Origin: Marinobacter mobilis
GTDB taxonomy: Bacteria; Pseudomonadota; Gammaproteobacteria; Pseudomonadales; Oleiphilaceae
Reading direction: 5' to 3'
Length of the DNA stretch: 64,000 nucleotides
Assembly: GCF_900106945.1 (NCBI RefSeq)
Contig: NZ_FNNE01000002.1
Span: 1-64,000 of the forward strand
The position numbers and the translations under genes were made by a program. Below are positions 8,357 to 16,008 of the stretch, in pieces. How positions within the stretch are numbered: position 1 is the stretch's first letter; the number at the start of each line of letters is the position of its first letter. A model generated the notes under the pieces. The model was not told where the DNA came from, ran no database searches, and saw only the letters and a program-made list of their open reading frames with translations.

Positions 8357-9355
8357 TCAGGCAGATGAAACAAGGCGGAGGACCTGCCAGTAGCTTGGCG
8401 GTTTGGAGGTCACGTTGCGTTCTTTCAGCATGCGATGCAGGGTTTTCAGGCGGAACCACGGAACCGACGCCATGGCGTGATGCTCAATGTGGTAGTTCAC
8501 CTTCAAAGGTGCCACAAAGGTTCTGGCAATCCAGCCCGCCCGGGTGGTTCGGGTGTTTTTGAACATGTCGCTGCTGCGTTCAGTGCAGGCATGTTCGGCC
8601 AGGGCGCGAATGCGGATAAACAGAGGGTAGGGAATCAGATAGGCGATCAGCCAGGCCAGATACAGTTCTGGATGGCCACATAGAGCAAGCACGGCGAATA
8701 ACAGCAGATTGGTGATGACGGCTGGCGATGCATTGCGGACCAGCAGGGCCAGATGAAAAGGCAGGCCTTGATAGGGCAGGCGTTCCACATTGGTGGCGAC
8801 AGTCCATTTTATGAGGCCGGCATCCATCAGCAGGCGCCCCAGCAGGAATTTCAGCCCGGTAATTCCGCACACATCACGCAGGAATTTTCGCAACAGGGAG
8901 GCCCGTGTGGTGGGCAGACCTGCGATCAGCGAAATATCGCTGTCTTCATCCGTACCGGTGCGGGTGTGGTGGATAAAGTGGTGCGTGCGATACTTGGCAA
9001 GGTCCAGTCCAATGGGCCGCGCGCATAGCCAGTCGGTTAGCCCGTTGTTGGCCCATTGGGTTTTGAACAGGGTTTTGTGGGTCGCTTCGTGGGTAATGAT
9101 CGCGAGCGCAAGTTGCCGACCGCCGAGCAGGGCAATCCCTGCGATGATCATCGGAATAGCCAGGGGTAACGGTTGAGACATGGCCCAACCGATCAACGCA
9201 AAGTAACTTGCAATCAACGCCCAGGTGGAAAGGATGGCCCAGATGCCCGCCAGATCTGAGCGCGCTGTCAGTTGGCGTATTTCATCCCGGTTCAGTATGT
9301 CGGTGATCTTTTTCCGGGTTTCCGGGCTGTGCCTGTAAACCGCATCATTGTTCAT
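8357..9355 (-). CDS. Fatty acid desaturase family protein, paralogue 2
   Basis: A 332-residue paralogue. Histidine boxes HEATH, HHFIHH and HIEHH are complete. The N-terminus (NNDAVYRHSPETRKKI) closely resembles that of paralogue 3, showing recent duplication of these two. Start at ATG 9355, eight bases after GGAG; a longer frame to 9412 would overlap the upstream gene. Gaps to its neighbours are 22 and 31 bases, so it is part of one transcript. HHTRTGTDEDSD after box 2 is shared with paralogue 3 and differs from paralogue 1 (HHTNTTADFDPD), hinting at different substrates. Confidence 0.87.
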   Translation of the reverse strand: MNNDAVYRHSPETRKKITDILNRDEIRQLTARSDLAGIWAILSTWALIASYFALIGWAMSQPLPLAIPMIIAGIALLGGRQLALAIITHEATHKTLFKTQWANNGLTDWLCARPIGLDLAKYRTHHFIHHTRTGTDEDSDISLIAGLPTTRASLLRKFLRDVCGITGLKFLLGRLLMDAGLIKWTVATNVERLPYQGLPFHLALLVRNASPAVITNLLLFAVLALCGHPELYLAWLIAYLIPYPLFIRIRALAEHACTERSSDMFKNTRTTRAGWIARTFVAPLKVNYHIEHHAMASVPWFRLKTLHRMLKERNVTSKPPSYWQVLRLVSSA

Positions 9356-9377
9356 GTCGTTATCTCCGCAAGTCCTT

Positions 9378-10430
9378 TCAGGCAGGATTAACCGAAGGGC
9401 GCTGGGCGCCACTGCCCATGATTTTCAGTACTTGCCAATATGTGGGTGGAACAGGGACGGCTCCCCGTTCTTGCAGCATCTTGTGGGCGGTCGAAAGACG
9501 GAACCACGGACAGGACGCGACGATGTGGTGCTCCATGTGATAGTTGACGCCAATCGGTGCAACCAGCGCGCGTGCCAGCCAGCCGGCTTTTACCGTTCGG
9601 GTGTTCTCGAACATGTTCAGGTTGCGGGTGCAGGCCGCATGCTCTGCCATGGAGCGAATACGCATAAACGCCATGAAAAAGGTGAGATGGGCCACGACCC
9701 AGCACAAGTAAAGCCAGGCATACCCAGCCAGGTACAATGCGCCGAATAACAGAATATTGGTGATCAGCATCGGTGTGGATTCCGTGATAACGCTGATGAT
9801 GGGCTGATACCAGCGCCGTTCGTTTTGAGGCAGCCACGTCACTTCACCGGTCACGGTCCAGTTCAGTATGCCTGCGTCCATCAGAACCCGGCCCACGAGA
9901 TACTTGATCCCCACCAGACCACTCAAGTCACGGGCGAATTTCCGGGTCAGGGATTGAGGGGTAGTCGGGTAGCCATTACGTAGAATCAGGTCGGGGTCAT
10001 CATCCGTACCGGTGCGGGTGTGATGAATAAAATGGTAATCGCGATACTTGGAGAGATCATTCCACAGCGGGCGAGCGCAAAGCCAATCGGTAAGGTGTTG
10101 GTTCAGCCACTTGGTTTTAAACAGGGTGCCGTGGGATGCATCATGCACGATGATCGACAAAGACAGCTGACGCCCCGCCAGAAACAGCATGCCGACAACG
10201 ATGCCGGGTGCAGCAAGCCATATTGGTTGTTGGCTGACCCAGGCCATCAAGGTGAAGATGAGAGCGACGCCGCCCCAGGTCATGACAATAGCCCAGGCGC
10301 CCATCAGGTCAGACCGTTTTGTCAGCAAGGCAATTTCCTGACGGGAAAAGAGGTCGGTCACTTTCTGGCGGGTTTCAGGACTGTTTTGATAAACGGCATC
10401 GTTATTGATTTCGTGCATCGTCTTGCCCAT
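9378..10430 (-). CDS. Fatty acid desaturase family protein, paralogue 3
   Basis: A 350-residue paralogue with histidine boxes HDASH, HFIHH and HMEHH; the first box has aspartate in place of glutamate. The start is ATG 10430, one base after the paaX-like stop codon, or the in-frame ATG at 10418; a longer frame reaching 10625 would lie inside the regulator gene. The tight junction implies translational coupling with the regulator. Membrane helices are evident (VMTWGGVALIFTLMAWV, LAAPGIVVGMLFLAG). Role inferred as desaturation or hydroxylation of a lipid acyl or alkyl chain. Confidence 0.86.
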   Translation of the reverse strand: MGKTMHEINNDAVYQNSPETRQKVTDLFSRQEIALLTKRSDLMGAWAIVMTWGGVALIFTLMAWVSQQPIWLAAPGIVVGMLFLAGRQLSLSIIVHDASHGTLFKTKWLNQHLTDWLCARPLWNDLSKYRDYHFIHHTRTGTDDDPDLILRNGYPTTPQSLTRKFARDLSGLVGIKYLVGRVLMDAGILNWTVTGEVTWLPQNERRWYQPIISVITESTPMLITNILLFGALYLAGYAWLYLCWVVAHLTFFMAFMRIRSMAEHAACTRNLNMFENTRTVKAGWLARALVAPIGVNYHMEHHIVASCPWFRLSTAHKMLQERGAVPVPPTYWQVLKIMGSGAQRPSVNPA

Positions 10431-10431
10431 C

Positions 10432-11277
10432 TCAATGCGCTCTCGTCTGTTCGTCATTTGAGGCACTCGGGTTGTTGACCTGTTTGTATAGGGATAACCA
10501 AATGGCCTGCCCGGCCTGGTCAAATTGAAGAACGGATTCAATGAATTTATGCCGCTCAAGGCTGTCGACCAGCTCGTCAGGTAACAGTGGATCAAACACC
10601 AGTTTTCGAATGGCCGCATCGCCAATTACGAACGACTCCCGTGCGGCTTCCTCGATATCCAGTTCCTTGTGTCGCGAAAGCCATTCCTCCAGCCGCAGGC
10701 GAGTATCCCGATACATGTCAGTCAGCGCTTCGCCATTCCAGAGGCGACGTGCCCGCTGGTCTCGTGCCTCATCAAGGTTGCTGATTTCAAAGACCGGAGC
10801 ATCTGCTTCAAGTCCCTGAGCGTAGAGACGCTGGCGTAATGTCTTGCCGGTTTCATTCAGGTTGTTGGGGCGAATAAACAGATCTTTTTCAAGCTCGCGA
10901 AAACCATTCATGGCCAGGGCCCGTTCGCGAAGCCGTAACGCGGCGCGATCAGACCGGCCTAACCCGGCGCAATGCACGGCGAGCCAATGACCATCCCAGG
11001 CTTTGAGACGTTGCTCCAGGGTGCGCCACTTACTGATCCCGGATGCGAGTTCGCTGGCCTGATGACTGAGTTCGTACTGTCCCCGGCCGCACGCTTGAAT
11101 GAGTCCTTCTGCGGAGAGGCGGGCCAGGGTGACCCGGACGGTGGTCTCTTTAATGCCAAAGAGTGCGCAGGCCGCGATCAGTTCCCTGACACTGATCGAC
11201 TGCATAAACGCCATAAAAAAATTCAGTATTAGCCGTTTGGGCTTTAACGCATTACGTGACGTCATAATCAATTTCAC
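10432..11277 (-). CDS. PaaX-like transcriptional regulator
   Basis: A protein of up to 281 residues with the PaaX arrangement: an N-terminal winged-helix part (LILNFFMAF, ISVRELIAACALFGIKETTVRVTLARL, EGLIQACGRGQYEL), a middle domain beginning near WDGHWLAVH and a C-terminal helical domain (RLRLEEWL to LLPDELVDSL). PaaX proteins sense aryl- or acyl-CoA esters and repress catabolic operons. Here the gene leads the desaturase operon and faces a crotonase gene, so a CoA thioester signal is plausible. The start could be GTG 11277 or ATG 11265; neither has a strong ribosome site. Confidence 0.82.
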   Translation of the reverse strand: MKLIMTSRNALKPKRLILNFFMAFMQSISVRELIAACALFGIKETTVRVTLARLSAEGLIQACGRGQYELSHQASELASGISKWRTLEQRLKAWDGHWLAVHCAGLGRSDRAALRLRERALAMNGFRELEKDLFIRPNNLNETGKTLRQRLYAQGLEADAPVFEISNLDEARDQRARRLWNGEALTDMYRDTRLRLEEWLSRHKELDIEEAARESFVIGDAAIRKLVFDPLLPDELVDSLERHKFIESVLQFDQAGQAIWLSLYKQVNNPSASNDEQTRAH

Positions 11278-11423
11278 ACGATCTGATAAGGAACACGATG
11301 CTTACTCATAAGCAGCACGGGTTCATATTGAGTTCATAAAAACGTTTCTGTGACGCCACGTCTGGTGGGTCAGCTCCGTCTGTCTTGCTTGTCAGGATGA
11401 GGCTTAGTGTCAATCGGCAAACA

Positions 11424-11458
11424 TTACATCCTATGTCGACATGTCAATTTATATGTAA
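11424..11458. promoter_or_regulatory. Candidate operator/promoter region between paaX-like gene and crotonase
   Basis: In the 241-base divergent spacer, TTACAT at 11424-11429 is inverted as ATGTAA at 11453-11458, and between them lies the perfect palindrome ATGTCGACAT (11433-11442). The local AT-rich stretch continues to 11463 and could hold the -10 box of the crotonase. The symmetry suggests a site for the PaaX-like protein; this is not tested. Confidence 0.4.
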
Positions 11459-11518
11459 TATAACATGATCAGTCAATTTATTTTATTTGGTGTAACAAGT
11501 GAGTGGAGGGCTAGTCCT

Positions 11519-12433
11519 GTGAATTCCCTTTCGACGATGACCTACGAAGTAACTGGCCGCATTGCCAGAATTACCCTGAACCGACCCAGTCGTGGCAACG
11601 GCATAACGATGGCTCTGCCCATTGAGCTAAAGGCGTGTGTAGAAAGAGCCAATCAGGATCAGTCCGTCCACGTCATCGCCCTTTCGGGTAACGGCTCCGG
11701 ATTTTGCGGCGGTTATGATCTTGTCGAGAGCGCAGAGGGGGTGATGGAGGGCGGCGAAGACCCCCGCAGGCCCGCGGGCACCGTGCTGGACCCGCTAGTG
11801 CAAATGATGAACCACCAACCCAACAGCAATTGGGATCCCATGGTCGATTACGCGATGATGAGTCGCAATGTGAAGGGCTTTATGAGTCTGTTTCACAGTG
11901 AAAAACCCGTTGTCTGCAAGGTGCATGGGTTTTGTGTGGCAGGAGGGACCGATATGGCGCTCTGCTCTGACCTGCTGGTAATCGCGGATGACGCCAAAAT
12001 TGGTTATCCGCCGGCGCGTGTATGGGGATCACCGACCACGTCTATGTGGGTATACCGGCTTGGCATCGAGAAAGCCAAACGCCTGCTGTTTACCGGCGAT
12101 TGCCTCAGCGGGAAGGAAGCGGTGGAATGGGGATTGGCTATTGAATCCGCTCCGGCATCATCGCTGGATGAGCGATTTGAGATCTTGCTGGAGCGTATTG
12201 CGCGGATGCCGGTAAACCAGCTTGTGATGATGAAGTTGCTGACCAATCAAACCCTCTTGAATCAGGGGCTCAACACCACCCAAATGCTGGGTACTATTCT
12301 GGATGGTATTACACGCCATACCCAGGAAGGTTATGACTTCCAGCAGCTGGCCATGAGAGAAGGGTTCAAGGAGGCGGTGCGACAGCGAGATGAACCGTTT
12401 GGCGACTATGGCATGAGTACATTCAAGGGGTAA
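11519..12433 (+). CDS. Enoyl-CoA hydratase/isomerase (crotonase) family protein
   Basis: A 304-residue crotonase-fold protein acting on acyl-CoA thioesters. Typical features are the start of the domain (GRIARITLNRPSRGNGI), the first oxyanion-hole loop (GNGSGFCGGYDL), the second (HGFCVAGGTDMALCSDL) and the C-terminal helix with TGDCLSGKEAVEWGL. It has a long insertion between the two loops, about residues 80-130. I favour GTG 11519 because GGAGGG lies eight bases before it; the ATG at 11465 falls in the likely promoter. Divergent from the paaX-desaturase operon, suggesting one pathway in which a CoA-activated unsaturated chain is hydrated or isomerised. Confidence 0.85.
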   Translation: MNSLSTMTYEVTGRIARITLNRPSRGNGITMALPIELKACVERANQDQSVHVIALSGNGSGFCGGYDLVESAEGVMEGGEDPRRPAGTVLDPLVQMMNHQPNSNWDPMVDYAMMSRNVKGFMSLFHSEKPVVCKVHGFCVAGGTDMALCSDLLVIADDAKIGYPPARVWGSPTTSMWVYRLGIEKAKRLLFTGDCLSGKEAVEWGLAIESAPASSLDERFEILLERIARMPVNQLVMMKLLTNQTLLNQGLNTTQMLGTILDGITRHTQEGYDFQQLAMREGFKEAVRQRDEPFGDYGMSTFKG

Positions 12434-12513
12434 CTGCTGTTCGGCTGCCTGTTTACAAGCCTGGGAGGAGCCATAGCGTGGTATGCCGACAGCTGGTTGG
12501 CCCGGCTCAGGTA

Positions 12514-13998
12514 TTAAAGCTCCGTGAAGTTCTGGCAGGGCCGCCCTTCGTCGGTCTGATTTGGATCAAAATTGTGCTCGTAGGTGTCTACACTGCCTTT
12601 GGTAAGGTAGCCCTCATGGGTAATAACCTTACCGCCGTACTGAACGCGCAGCGTGTAATCCGTTGAAGCATTATTTGCCGTTACCTCAATCGTATAATTT
12701 CCGCCCGGGTTATTACGAGCGACGTAGTGAAGATCTTCATCCCCTACGATCGGAAAACCCGGTAGTGTCTGACCACCCGGCCTGGTGACTCTGAGTTTCA
12801 GGTTAAATTCATCGCTTCTGATAAGCCTGATAAACAGGTCGGCGGTGGCTCCCTGTCTGTGACCTTCGCTACTCAGAAGCCTCAGTGATTCCTCGGCCCG
12901 AACTTGTAATTGCCTGGGCAACGCTCCCTGCTGTTGCACCAGCTGCTGTAACTGGCCCAGAGTGCCTTCCTGAACCTTGCCATCGGTCATCATCTGGCAA
13001 AGCGCATCATTGGTCACAGCCATGGCCTGTTCCGTTGCCGACTGCTTTCTACGGTCAACAAAAAAGCTCTGCTGCTGTGTGAAAGTCCGGGATTGCTCAT
13101 CCCCAAACGCTTCCACGGCACGGTCGGCGAGAGCCTGTCGGCGCCTGCGAAGCTGAGGGTCGGGTTCAGACTGCGCCGCTGCCAACAGACTGTTCAGCAT
13201 CGTCGTGCGCGGGGCGTTTCTGAAGTAGGCCATTCGGAAGTCTTCTGAATGAGCGGCAATATCGTTTAACACCCCGTACATATTCAGGTTGAGATCTTGC
13301 AGTCTCTGGGCCTGGCCTTGGCAGGCAGGCTCGCACTCCTTGACCAACATCGAAAAGAGATCGCGAGCCTCGGCTTGTGAATACCAGTGAATCGGCCGAC
13401 TTCCATGGTCAACGTATTCAAAGCTGCTAACCAGAGCGCGCCCCCATGAAGGGCTACCCGGAACGTTCCACCCCCAGCTGCCAGGGGGGCCAAAGACCCC
13501 GTTGAAACCGCCCAGCATGTTGATCTGCCCGTAGTTACCAACAAAATGGGCCGACACCACTCGAACCTGATCAATGAAGCGTTCAAAGGGATAGCTAACG
13601 TTAAGTGAGCCAGCCGTTCGGCTGACTGAAATATCATCACCGCCCCACAGCTCAATGATCGCCCAAGTGTCGCCATTGGGGTAGGGAATCCCTTGTGCCT
13701 GAGGCGTACCGGTCACTTCCCTGTAGAGATGAACCGTCGGCTTATGGATGCCATCCTCCTGACCATCGAACCAGTAACGTACGTTGTTATTGGTTACGGG
13801 CTCACCCAGCAGGGAGCCAAAACTCTGCCTCACCTCAAAATTCAACCCGTGAATGGTCCCCCATTGCTTGCCCGTCAGTTGAAAATTGTAGGGTTCGGCG
13901 AAGAATTCATACTTGATCACGGCCTGGGCCATCACCGCTGAAGACATCAGGCTTGTTAAAAGAAGAACCCAAAATCCGACAATAGCCTGTTTTTTCAT
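12514..13998 (-). CDS. Secreted protein of unknown function
   Basis: A 494-residue protein with a clear signal peptide (MKKQAIVGFWVLLLTSLM to AVMAQA, cleavage near residue 25). The first half is aromatic and rich in beta structure by eye. The middle contains a helical, glutamine-rich segment (QGQAQRLQDLN, RTFTQQQSFFVD, LGQLQQLVQQQGALPRQLQ). The last 90 residues look like a bacterial pre-peptidase-type beta domain (GGNYTIEVTANNASTDYTLRVQYGG). Cysteines are few (KECEPACQG). It overlaps the stop of the upstream zinc-ribbon gene by four bases, so the two are co-translated. I do not recognise the family. Confidence 0.6.
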   Translation of the reverse strand: MKKQAIVGFWVLLLTSLMSSAVMAQAVIKYEFFAEPYNFQLTGKQWGTIHGLNFEVRQSFGSLLGEPVTNNNVRYWFDGQEDGIHKPTVHLYREVTGTPQAQGIPYPNGDTWAIIELWGGDDISVSRTAGSLNVSYPFERFIDQVRVVSAHFVGNYGQINMLGGFNGVFGPPGSWGWNVPGSPSWGRALVSSFEYVDHGSRPIHWYSQAEARDLFSMLVKECEPACQGQAQRLQDLNLNMYGVLNDIAAHSEDFRMAYFRNAPRTTMLNSLLAAAQSEPDPQLRRRRQALADRAVEAFGDEQSRTFTQQQSFFVDRRKQSATEQAMAVTNDALCQMMTDGKVQEGTLGQLQQLVQQQGALPRQLQVRAEESLRLLSSEGHRQGATADLFIRLIRSDEFNLKLRVTRPGGQTLPGFPIVGDEDLHYVARNNPGGNYTIEVTANNASTDYTLRVQYGGKVITHEGYLTKGSVDTYEHNFDPNQTDEGRPCQNFTEL

Positions 13999-14858
13999 TG
14001 CTCTTTGTCCGCTTGTATCAGCTCTTCCAATAACTGTTCTGCCAGTTCTATATCGTTACCCAAGCTGGCCGACATGGTGGCTTCAGACAGTGTGTTCATG
14101 CCCTGTTGATGGTTGCCCTGATTTATTTCTCGACGGGCCTGCCCCGCCAACGTGTCGGCCTCAGCAACCAGGGCCTCGTAATCCGGTCCAGAGGAGAACG
14201 CATCCCAAACGGTCGTCGAAATGTCACCGTAGCCCTGACTATTAAGAAAAGTGAGGGTAAATGGGTTTAGCACAAGCAGTAGGCCCGCCCAGGCGCCTGA
14301 TTTACGCCATCTTTTTCTGTCGGCGAGCACCAGTGTCGCAATGCCGGCACCTATGGCTATAACGACCGAAACACGCGTAATGTTCTTTATTCCGGCCAGG
14401 TCCCACAGCAATACCAGAGCAATGAGGCTAACGATCAAGGCAAGGAAAAAACCACCAAAAAACTGACCCGGTCCACCCGCACTGCTGGGTTTCAGGTCAC
14501 GGAGGGGCATGCCGGATTCAGGCACGCTACTTTGTGGCTGTACCACTTTCCTGTCGTGGTTATTGGGTAAGCTCACCCCTGCTTTGGGGGACCAATGAAA
14601 GACGACGTTGCATGCCGCACAGCGAATGTTCCTGGCTTTGTTCAAAGAATCGTGTGGCTTGATTCGTGCTCCGCAAGCGGGACAGGGGAGCCCGGCAGGA
14701 AGATCCTCAACACGACTCACGGCCTCATAACTGCTCAGTGGATGAAGACCGCGTGATGGTGCCCAGAACATTCTGGTACCACAGCTTTTGCAGCCCACTT
14801 TCCCACTTCGATCTAAGGGAAACGTCAGGGATTTTCTGCACCCCAAACATGGAATCAT
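13995..14858 (-). CDS. Membrane protein with two N-terminal zinc ribbons
   Basis: A 287-residue protein. Residues 1-85 contain two zinc-ribbon-like modules, CLGC...CKSC and CPAC...CAAC. A proline- and serine-rich linker follows, then two or three membrane helices (FFGGFFLALIVSLIALVLLW, VSVVIAIGAGIATLVLA, WAGLLLVLNPFTLTFL) and a C-terminal acidic helical tail (AEADTLAGQARREINQG to LLEELIQADKEQ) resembling a TPR-like pair. The ribbons would be cytoplasmic. It is translationally coupled to the secreted protein downstream. Function unknown; a sensor or scaffold in envelope biology is possible. Confidence 0.62.
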   Translation of the reverse strand: MIPCLGCRKSLTFPLDRSGKVGCKSCGTRMFWAPSRGLHPLSSYEAVSRVEDLPAGLPCPACGARIKPHDSLNKARNIRCAACNVVFHWSPKAGVSLPNNHDRKVVQPQSSVPESGMPLRDLKPSSAGGPGQFFGGFFLALIVSLIALVLLWDLAGIKNITRVSVVIAIGAGIATLVLADRKRWRKSGAWAGLLLVLNPFTLTFLNSQGYGDISTTVWDAFSSGPDYEALVAEADTLAGQARREINQGNHQQGMNTLSEATMSASLGNDIELAEQLLEELIQADKEQ

Positions 14859-15198
14859 AGATACTTACACCCAGTTCGACCGCCATGGCCTGCACCGCAA
14901 GCCGCGCGTTGTCATCGCTGCCCGGTAGCCGCTCCGAGCAGACCATAAGGCCCGCTCCGCCTTGCTACAGACACAGTGAAGATGTTTATTGAGGGACGCT
15001 ATCACAAGGGGGCCGGAAAGTGAAAACAGGGCCAGGTTCCTTTCCGGCCTTGTTTGGGGCACCGTTACCCTTCAAAGGAGGGGGGCGTGTTGGAAGCAAA
15101 ATGACCGCGCCCCCGGAATCGCCAGCGCCAATTCCGGGGGCGCGGTCATTGGCCAATGAAGGGCGTGCTTGAGGCTGGGTAAAAATCAGATAACGAAC
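14859..15198. other. Intergenic stretch with no supported gene
   Basis: About 340 bases upstream of the zinc-ribbon operon. Short frames exist on both strands but none has a convincing start or recognisable domain. The only clear structure is the perfect hairpin at 15101-15149, listed separately. It probably includes the promoter of the operon to the left. Confidence 0.5.
15101..15149. repeat. Perfect 19-bp inverted repeat with 11-base loop
   Basis: ATGACCGCGCCCCCGGAAT at 15101-15119 is followed after 11 bases by its exact reverse complement at 15131-15149. The stem is very GC-rich and has no T run on either side. It lies between a leftward gene that ends at 15274 and the leftward operon that starts at 14858, so it may block read-through, or be a protein-binding palindrome. 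Confidence 0.75.
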
Positions 15199-15231
15199 GG
15201 GGGCCGATCAACCTATTGTCAATCGGCCCCC
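15199..15231 (-). terminator. Terminator-like hairpin of the DUF1264 gene
   Basis: GGGGGCCGAT (15199-15208) pairs with ATCGGCCCCC (15222-15231) around a 13-base loop, about 45 bases past the stop of the leftward gene. The downstream T stretch on the minus strand is weak and displaced, so efficiency is uncertain. Confidence 0.55.
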
Positions 15232-15273
15232 GGCTTCCTCCCCTTTTGCTCTGTTTTTACGGTGCGCTACGGC

Positions 15274-15756
15274 TTAGTGCGCTTCGTCTCCGGCCATGTC
15301 ATACGCCATTGGTTGCCCGACCGGCAGTTCGTCTTGCGCCGTGTTCCAAATCAGGAAGATTTTGCCGTAGGTTTCTTCTACGCTCTTCACGAATTCCGCG
15401 GCTTCTTCTTCGGTCATGTCAGGCATGACGGGGTCTACCACGCCTATCTCTTCCTTGTGATAGTGCCAAAGTGCTTGTTCGGTCTCTGGCAGAGCGGCAT
15501 AAGCTTCGGCACCGATAATGAATTCCACACCCACCAGGCGTGCATTCAGTGCGTCGCTGTCATACAGCTGGCATGCCGTCACGCCACCGGGGAGTTCCTT
15601 GCAGTAGTGGTGTGCGACGGCGTTAACATCGCCGGTGATATGGCGTTTGGCATCAATGTGGAGAGCCCAGCCTGAGGTAGGTGGCTCGTGGGCGATGGCT
15701 GTTCCTGCGCCAAATAAGCATCCGATGCTGAAAAGGACTAACGAAATTCTGTACAT
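15274..15756 (-). CDS. Exported DUF1264 (oil-body-associated-protein-like) protein
   Basis: A 160-residue protein of the DUF1264/OBAP family. The family core is visible: HIDAKRHITGDVNAVAHHYCK, ACQLYDSDALNARLVGVEFII and LWHYHKEEI. Plant members associate with oil bodies, and the bacterial role is unknown. Here a signal peptide (ISLVLFSIGCLFGAGTAIAHE) predicts export to the periplasm. The start is the ATG at 15756. It stands alone, followed by a hairpin. In a lipid-metabolising bacterium a link to storage lipid or envelope lipid is tempting but unproven. Confidence 0.75.
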   Translation of the reverse strand: MYRISLVLFSIGCLFGAGTAIAHEPPTSGWALHIDAKRHITGDVNAVAHHYCKELPGGVTACQLYDSDALNARLVGVEFIIGAEAYAALPETEQALWHYHKEEIGVVDPVMPDMTEEEAAEFVKSVEETYGKIFLIWNTAQDELPVGQPMAYDMAGDEAH

Positions 15757-15857
15757 AACGACCTCCCTATGTCATTTCATGGAAGTACCGCTACGCTCAC
15801 TTTTCAGTGTTGGCTTTATCAGATTAGGGTATGGCGCGAGGACCCACAAGTATCGGG

Positions 15858-15945
15858 CTAAAGGGGGCAGGGCGGTTTGAGATGGATCAGTCCGGCCATG
15901 CCCCGAACACCCGGTACGCTTTTTCCGACGGGTGGCTGATGGGTT
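15858..15945 (+). repeat. Degenerate remnant of a RAYT left end and leader
   Basis: The order AAAGGGGGCAG, then ATCAGTCCGGCC, GCCCCGAACACCCG and the following bases mirror the left end and leader of copies B-D (for example 6686-6750) with many substitutions. No coding part follows. Confidence 0.6.
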
Positions 15946-16008
15946 TACTTGCCCACCCTGTGCCCCTTTCGCCTACAATAATGGCCCTCCCGATTTGCTG
16001 CAGAGAGC

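Noticed and set aside
9356-9412. N-terminal extension of desaturase paralogue 2
   Set aside because: It would overlap the end of paralogue 3, and GGAG stands at the right distance before 9355; paralogue 3 starts with the same NNDAVY motif.
5481-11465. Shared TGTAAT(A/G)T(A/T)AC-like sequence in the tetR and paaX spacers, suggesting common control
   Set aside because: Both spacers are AT-rich and the similarity is short; different regulator families flank each, so I treat it as chance or promoter-like sequence.
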